Shown: positions 6,043 through 8,717 of the stretch, piece by piece
Numbering within the stretch: position 1 is the stretch's first letter
Layout: each line of letters opens with the position of its first letter
Program-made: the position numbers and the translations under genes
NCBI GenBank assembly: GCA_030613125.1
Contig: JAUWMO010000142.1
Coordinates: 1 to 8,717 of the forward strand
Length of the DNA stretch: 8,717 nt
Origin: Bacteroidota bacterium
GTDB lineage: Bacteria > Bacteroidota > Bacteroidia > Bacteroidales > VadinHA17
Direction: 5' to 3'
The notes under the pieces: generated by a model
Told to the model about the DNA's origin: nothing
Database searches by the model: none
The model's input: the letters and a program-made list of their open reading frames with translations, nothing else

Positions 6043-8717
6043 TTATATTTGAATACCCATAAACAGAACATCATCTACCTGTTCATAACCTTCTCTCCAA
6101 ATCTCAAAATTCTGTTTAATTTTGAAGTATTGATCTTCCATACTTTTTTCATGAATGTCGTCCAACATGTTCTTCATTCTTACCATTTTTAGTTTCTTGC
6201 CCAACGGACCTCCAAACTGATCGGGATAACCATCTGAAAATAAATATATTATATCTCCCTTTGCAAGTTGATATTCCTGATCTTCAAATATCTTCCCTTC
6301 CATTGCTTCACCCCCGACTGAACTTCGGTTGCCCCGAATATAATACTGTTCTCCTTTATGGTATAAAATAATAGGACGCATGGCTGAGGCAAAACGCAGA
6401 TAGTAAGTGGATGTATTTAGTTCACATACAATAATATCCATACCATCATTAGATGCATGTGATTCAATATTTTGATTCAGGGAGGTAGTTATTTCTTCAT
6501 CCAGTATACTTAAAAGTTCAGATGGTTTAATATTTCTTTTTCGATTAACTATATCTTTTATCAACGTCGATCCTATCATTGACATGAAAGCCCCGGGAAC
6601 TCCATGTCCAGTAGAATCAGCACAAACAATTAAAAACCTGTCTTCATCAATCCGGCCCCACCAATAGAAATCACCACTTACAATATCTCTGGGTAAATAA
6701 TATACAAAAGAGCCGCTAAAATTTTCTTTTAGTCTTTGAACCGGAGGTAATATACTTGCCTGAATTCTTTGGGCATAATTTATACTATCTGTAATCTCTC
6801 TGTTTTTCAGTTCAATCTCATTTTTTTGTTCAACAACCTCTTTAGTCCGAATATTAAGCTCTGTCTGCAGATAAGCTTCAAGTTTTTTATGATTTCGTTC
6901 TCTTACTTTTATAATCACAACCACAGTTGATACAAGCAATCCCGTCATAAGAGCATAAAACCACCAGGTTTCCCAAAAAGGTTTCTTAACTACAATATCA
7001 AAACCAACAAACTCATCTGTTGTCTGAAAATCAGCATTATAAGCTCTCAGCAAGAATTTATATTCACCGTCTCCTAACCGTGGAAATACTGCATACCTAA
7101 ATTGATCAAAATCTGACCAATCACTATAATTCTCAAGTTTGTACTGATAAGTAACCTGTTCAGGATTTTGGTAGCTTATTCCAATAAAATCAATTCTGAG
7201 TTTATAGTGCGCGTAAGGCATTATAATTTTTTCATTCAAAGGAATTGTATCATCATCAAACTTAATAGTAGTAATATTCACTTTGGGAGGTGATAAAATT
7301 TTTCTATCCTTTTGATAGTCATAAAGAACTACACCTTTGGTTGTCCCCAGTAACAGTATATTATTTTCATCAAGGAAGACAGAATTAAAATTAGCATCAC
7401 CGGAAATACCATTTTCCTCTCCACATGTTTTTATTATTTGCTCATCTGCAGACACCCTTGATAACCTGCTAAAACCTTGTTTGTGCCCAATCCAAATCCT
7501 CTCTTCCGAATCTGATATTATACTGTAACAATACTTTGACTTTAAACCAGATTCCTCGGTAATAAAATAAACTGTATCGGCAGTATAATGCAACACGCCA
7601 TATCCATATGTGGCTGCCCAAATGTCACCATACTTATCAATCGTAATTGCTCTGAAATCAATTCGTAAACCATATGAAGGAAAATCAGCTTTATTGAGAA
7701 TTGAATTTGATAAATAATAAGGAGCATCACTAATTGTTGATATCCATAAATTCTTTTCCCTGTCAATATAAAGATGCTTAATATTGTTATGAGGTAGCAG
7801 GCCATTTGAAGTTGTGAAATGCTCTCTTGTTCCCGATTGCAGATCAAAGAAGAATACACCGTTCTTTGTTGCTACCCATAAACTGCTTGTATCCCCTACA
7901 ATATGGTTTACAGACTTTTCATTAACGTCATCCGGAATATAATATGGTTTAACACTCCCGTCATTGAGAGATAAAAAATAAAGACCACTTTTTTCAGTCC
8001 CTATCCATAATTTCCTGTAATAATCAGAATAATAAAGTGAGGTGATTTTGTCTTCCGGCAAACCATTAATGTGAGTAATTGTTTGCCTGGGTAGCCCGGT
8101 AACTTTATCCATAATCATAATTCCGTAATCCCCGGCAAAAAGATAGCATTCCTCATCTACGGCAATAGAATTTATACTTGCCCCCGTGCTTGTTTCATCG
8201 AAAGTAAGAAAAGTAAATGCCTCGTTCATTAACATCGATAAGCCGCTACCATAAGTGCCAATCCAGATATTTCCTTCAAAATCCTGATATATTGCTTTTG
8301 TATTATTACTAATTAAACCCTTTCCTTCATTGTATTCTTCATATTTTAATCCTTCAGTATCCACCGGATAAGAAATTTTTATTATACCCAACCTGAAGAA
8401 ACTAACCCATAGGTTTTTATCATCATCTTCCATGAAAGCCTGAATATTTGCTTTCGAAAATTTACTCTCCTGCGTTATTGAAACAACCGAAAATGTGCTT
8501 TCTTCGGCGGAAGATTTCAAAATATAGATCCCTTTATCTTCGGTTCCAACAAATATTAAATCTGATGTTCCGCTAGTGAGTAAAGTCTGGACTTTAACAG
8601 ACGGGAATTCCTCAACTTTCCGGACTAGTTGGGGAGGCTGGTTTCCTAATGGCAAGGAATAAATAAAAAGCCCGTTGTCTGATCCGATAAGTATTTTACC
8701 ACTGTGTGTTTTACTAA
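6043..8717 (-). CDS. Propeller sensor / Y_Y_Y / transmembrane / SpoIIE-type phosphatase, 5' end outside the window
   Basis: The frame is open to the right edge; the TTG at 8655 is internal, and the 20 residues before it (including KILIGSDNGL) are another propeller repeat. Numbering from that TTG codon, blades carry a W/I-x-G/A-T-type signature at about 33, 81, 129, 171, 215, 258, 302, 344, 386 and 433, spaced 42-48 residues. A Y_Y_Y domain follows (about 480-557), then one transmembrane helix (about 563-583), a coiled coil (about 585-622) and a SpoIIE/PP2C-type phosphatase domain (about 645-870). Catalytic metal ligands look intact: GDFYWW from Gly661 with Asp662, ADSTGHG with Asp680, SDGY with Asp808 and the terminal DD at 861-862. 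The propeller should sit in the periplasm and the phosphatase in the cytoplasm, so an external ligand would control dephosphorylation of a serine or threonine protein. The missing 5' part probably holds a signal peptide and a few more blades. Targets are unknown. Confidence 0.93.
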   Translation of the reverse strand, partial: SKTHSGKILIGSDNGLFIYSLPLGNQPPQLVRKVEEFPSVKVQTLLTSGTSDLIFVGTEDKGIYILKSSAEESTFSVVSITQESKFSKANIQAFMEDDDKNLWVSFFRLGIIKISYPVDTEGLKYEEYNEGKGLISNNTKAIYQDFEGNIWIGTYGSGLSMLMNEAFTFLTFDETSTGASINSIAVDEECYLFAGDYGIMIMDKVTGLPRQTITHINGLPEDKITSLYYSDYYRKLWIGTEKSGLYFLSLNDGSVKPYYIPDDVNEKSVNHIVGDTSSLWVATKNGVFFFDLQSGTREHFTTSNGLLPHNNIKHLYIDREKNLWISTISDAPYYLSNSILNKADFPSYGLRIDFRAITIDKYGDIWAATYGYGVLHYTADTVYFITEESGLKSKYCYSIISDSEERIWIGHKQGFSRLSRVSADEQIIKTCGEENGISGDANFNSVFLDENNILLLGTTKGVVLYDYQKDRKILSPPKVNITTIKFDDDTIPLNEKIIMPYAHYKLRIDFIGISYQNPEQVTYQYKLENYSDWSDFDQFRYAVFPRLGDGEYKFLLRAYNADFQTTDEFVGFDIVVKKPFWETWWFYALMTGLLVSTVVVIIKVRERNHKKLEAYLQTELNIRTKEVVEQKNEIELKNREITDSINYAQRIQASILPPVQRLKENFSGSFVYYLPRDIVSGDFYWWGRIDEDRFLIVCADSTGHGVPGAFMSMIGSTLIKDIVNRKRNIKPSELLSILDEEITTSLNQNIESHASNDGMDIIVCELNTSTYYLRFASAMRPIILYHKGEQYYIRGNRSSVGGEAMEGKIFEDQEYQLAKGDIIYLFSDGYPDQFGGPLGKKLKMVRMKNMLDDIHEKSMEDQYFKIKQNFEIWREGYEQVDDVLFMGIQI

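Overview
The window is AT-rich and looks like chromosome from a member of the Bacteroidota, most likely the order Bacteroidales or a close relative. The reasons are the tandem era-der gene pair with Bacteroidota-like protein sequences, an outer-membrane protein of the DUF5686 type, Bacteroidota-type promoter -7 elements (TAnnTTTG), sparse Shine-Dalgarno sequences, and a large propeller-type sensor. No RNA genes, insertion sequences, CRISPR arrays or prophage genes are visible. No gene-free stretch exceeds about 85 bases.

Left part (1-4021, + strand): the 3' two-thirds or so of an outer-membrane beta-barrel protein (DUF5686 type), cut by the window edge, is followed by era and der, two housekeeping GTPases of ribosome assembly. 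A TAnnTTTG element between the barrel gene and era suggests that era-der has its own promoter.

Middle (4069-6035, + strand): a small lipoprotein with a DGDGDIG acidic motif sits behind a predicted promoter so close to its ATG that the mRNA would be nearly leaderless. Next comes a tight two-gene unit. The first gene encodes a di-iron hemerythrin-like protein related to RIC (YtfE/ScdA) that keeps all six metal ligands but has lost the N-terminal Cys-Cys. The second encodes a LuxR-type regulator whose receiver domain lacks every canonical phosphorylation residue. Together they are the most interesting part of the window: a candidate phosphorylation-independent, iron-, oxygen- or NO-responsive switch. 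This is an inference from domain content and adjacency.

Right part (6043-8717, - strand): a gene running off the right edge encodes a periplasmic multi-blade sensor propeller, a Y_Y_Y domain, one transmembrane helix, a coiled coil and a cytoplasmic SpoIIE/PP2C-type phosphatase. It converges on the LuxR-type gene with only 7 bases between the stop codons. I found no partner (anti-sigma factor or antagonist) for the phosphatase inside the window.

I do not see a clearly undescribed system. The best candidate is the hemerythrin/pseudo-receiver pair.
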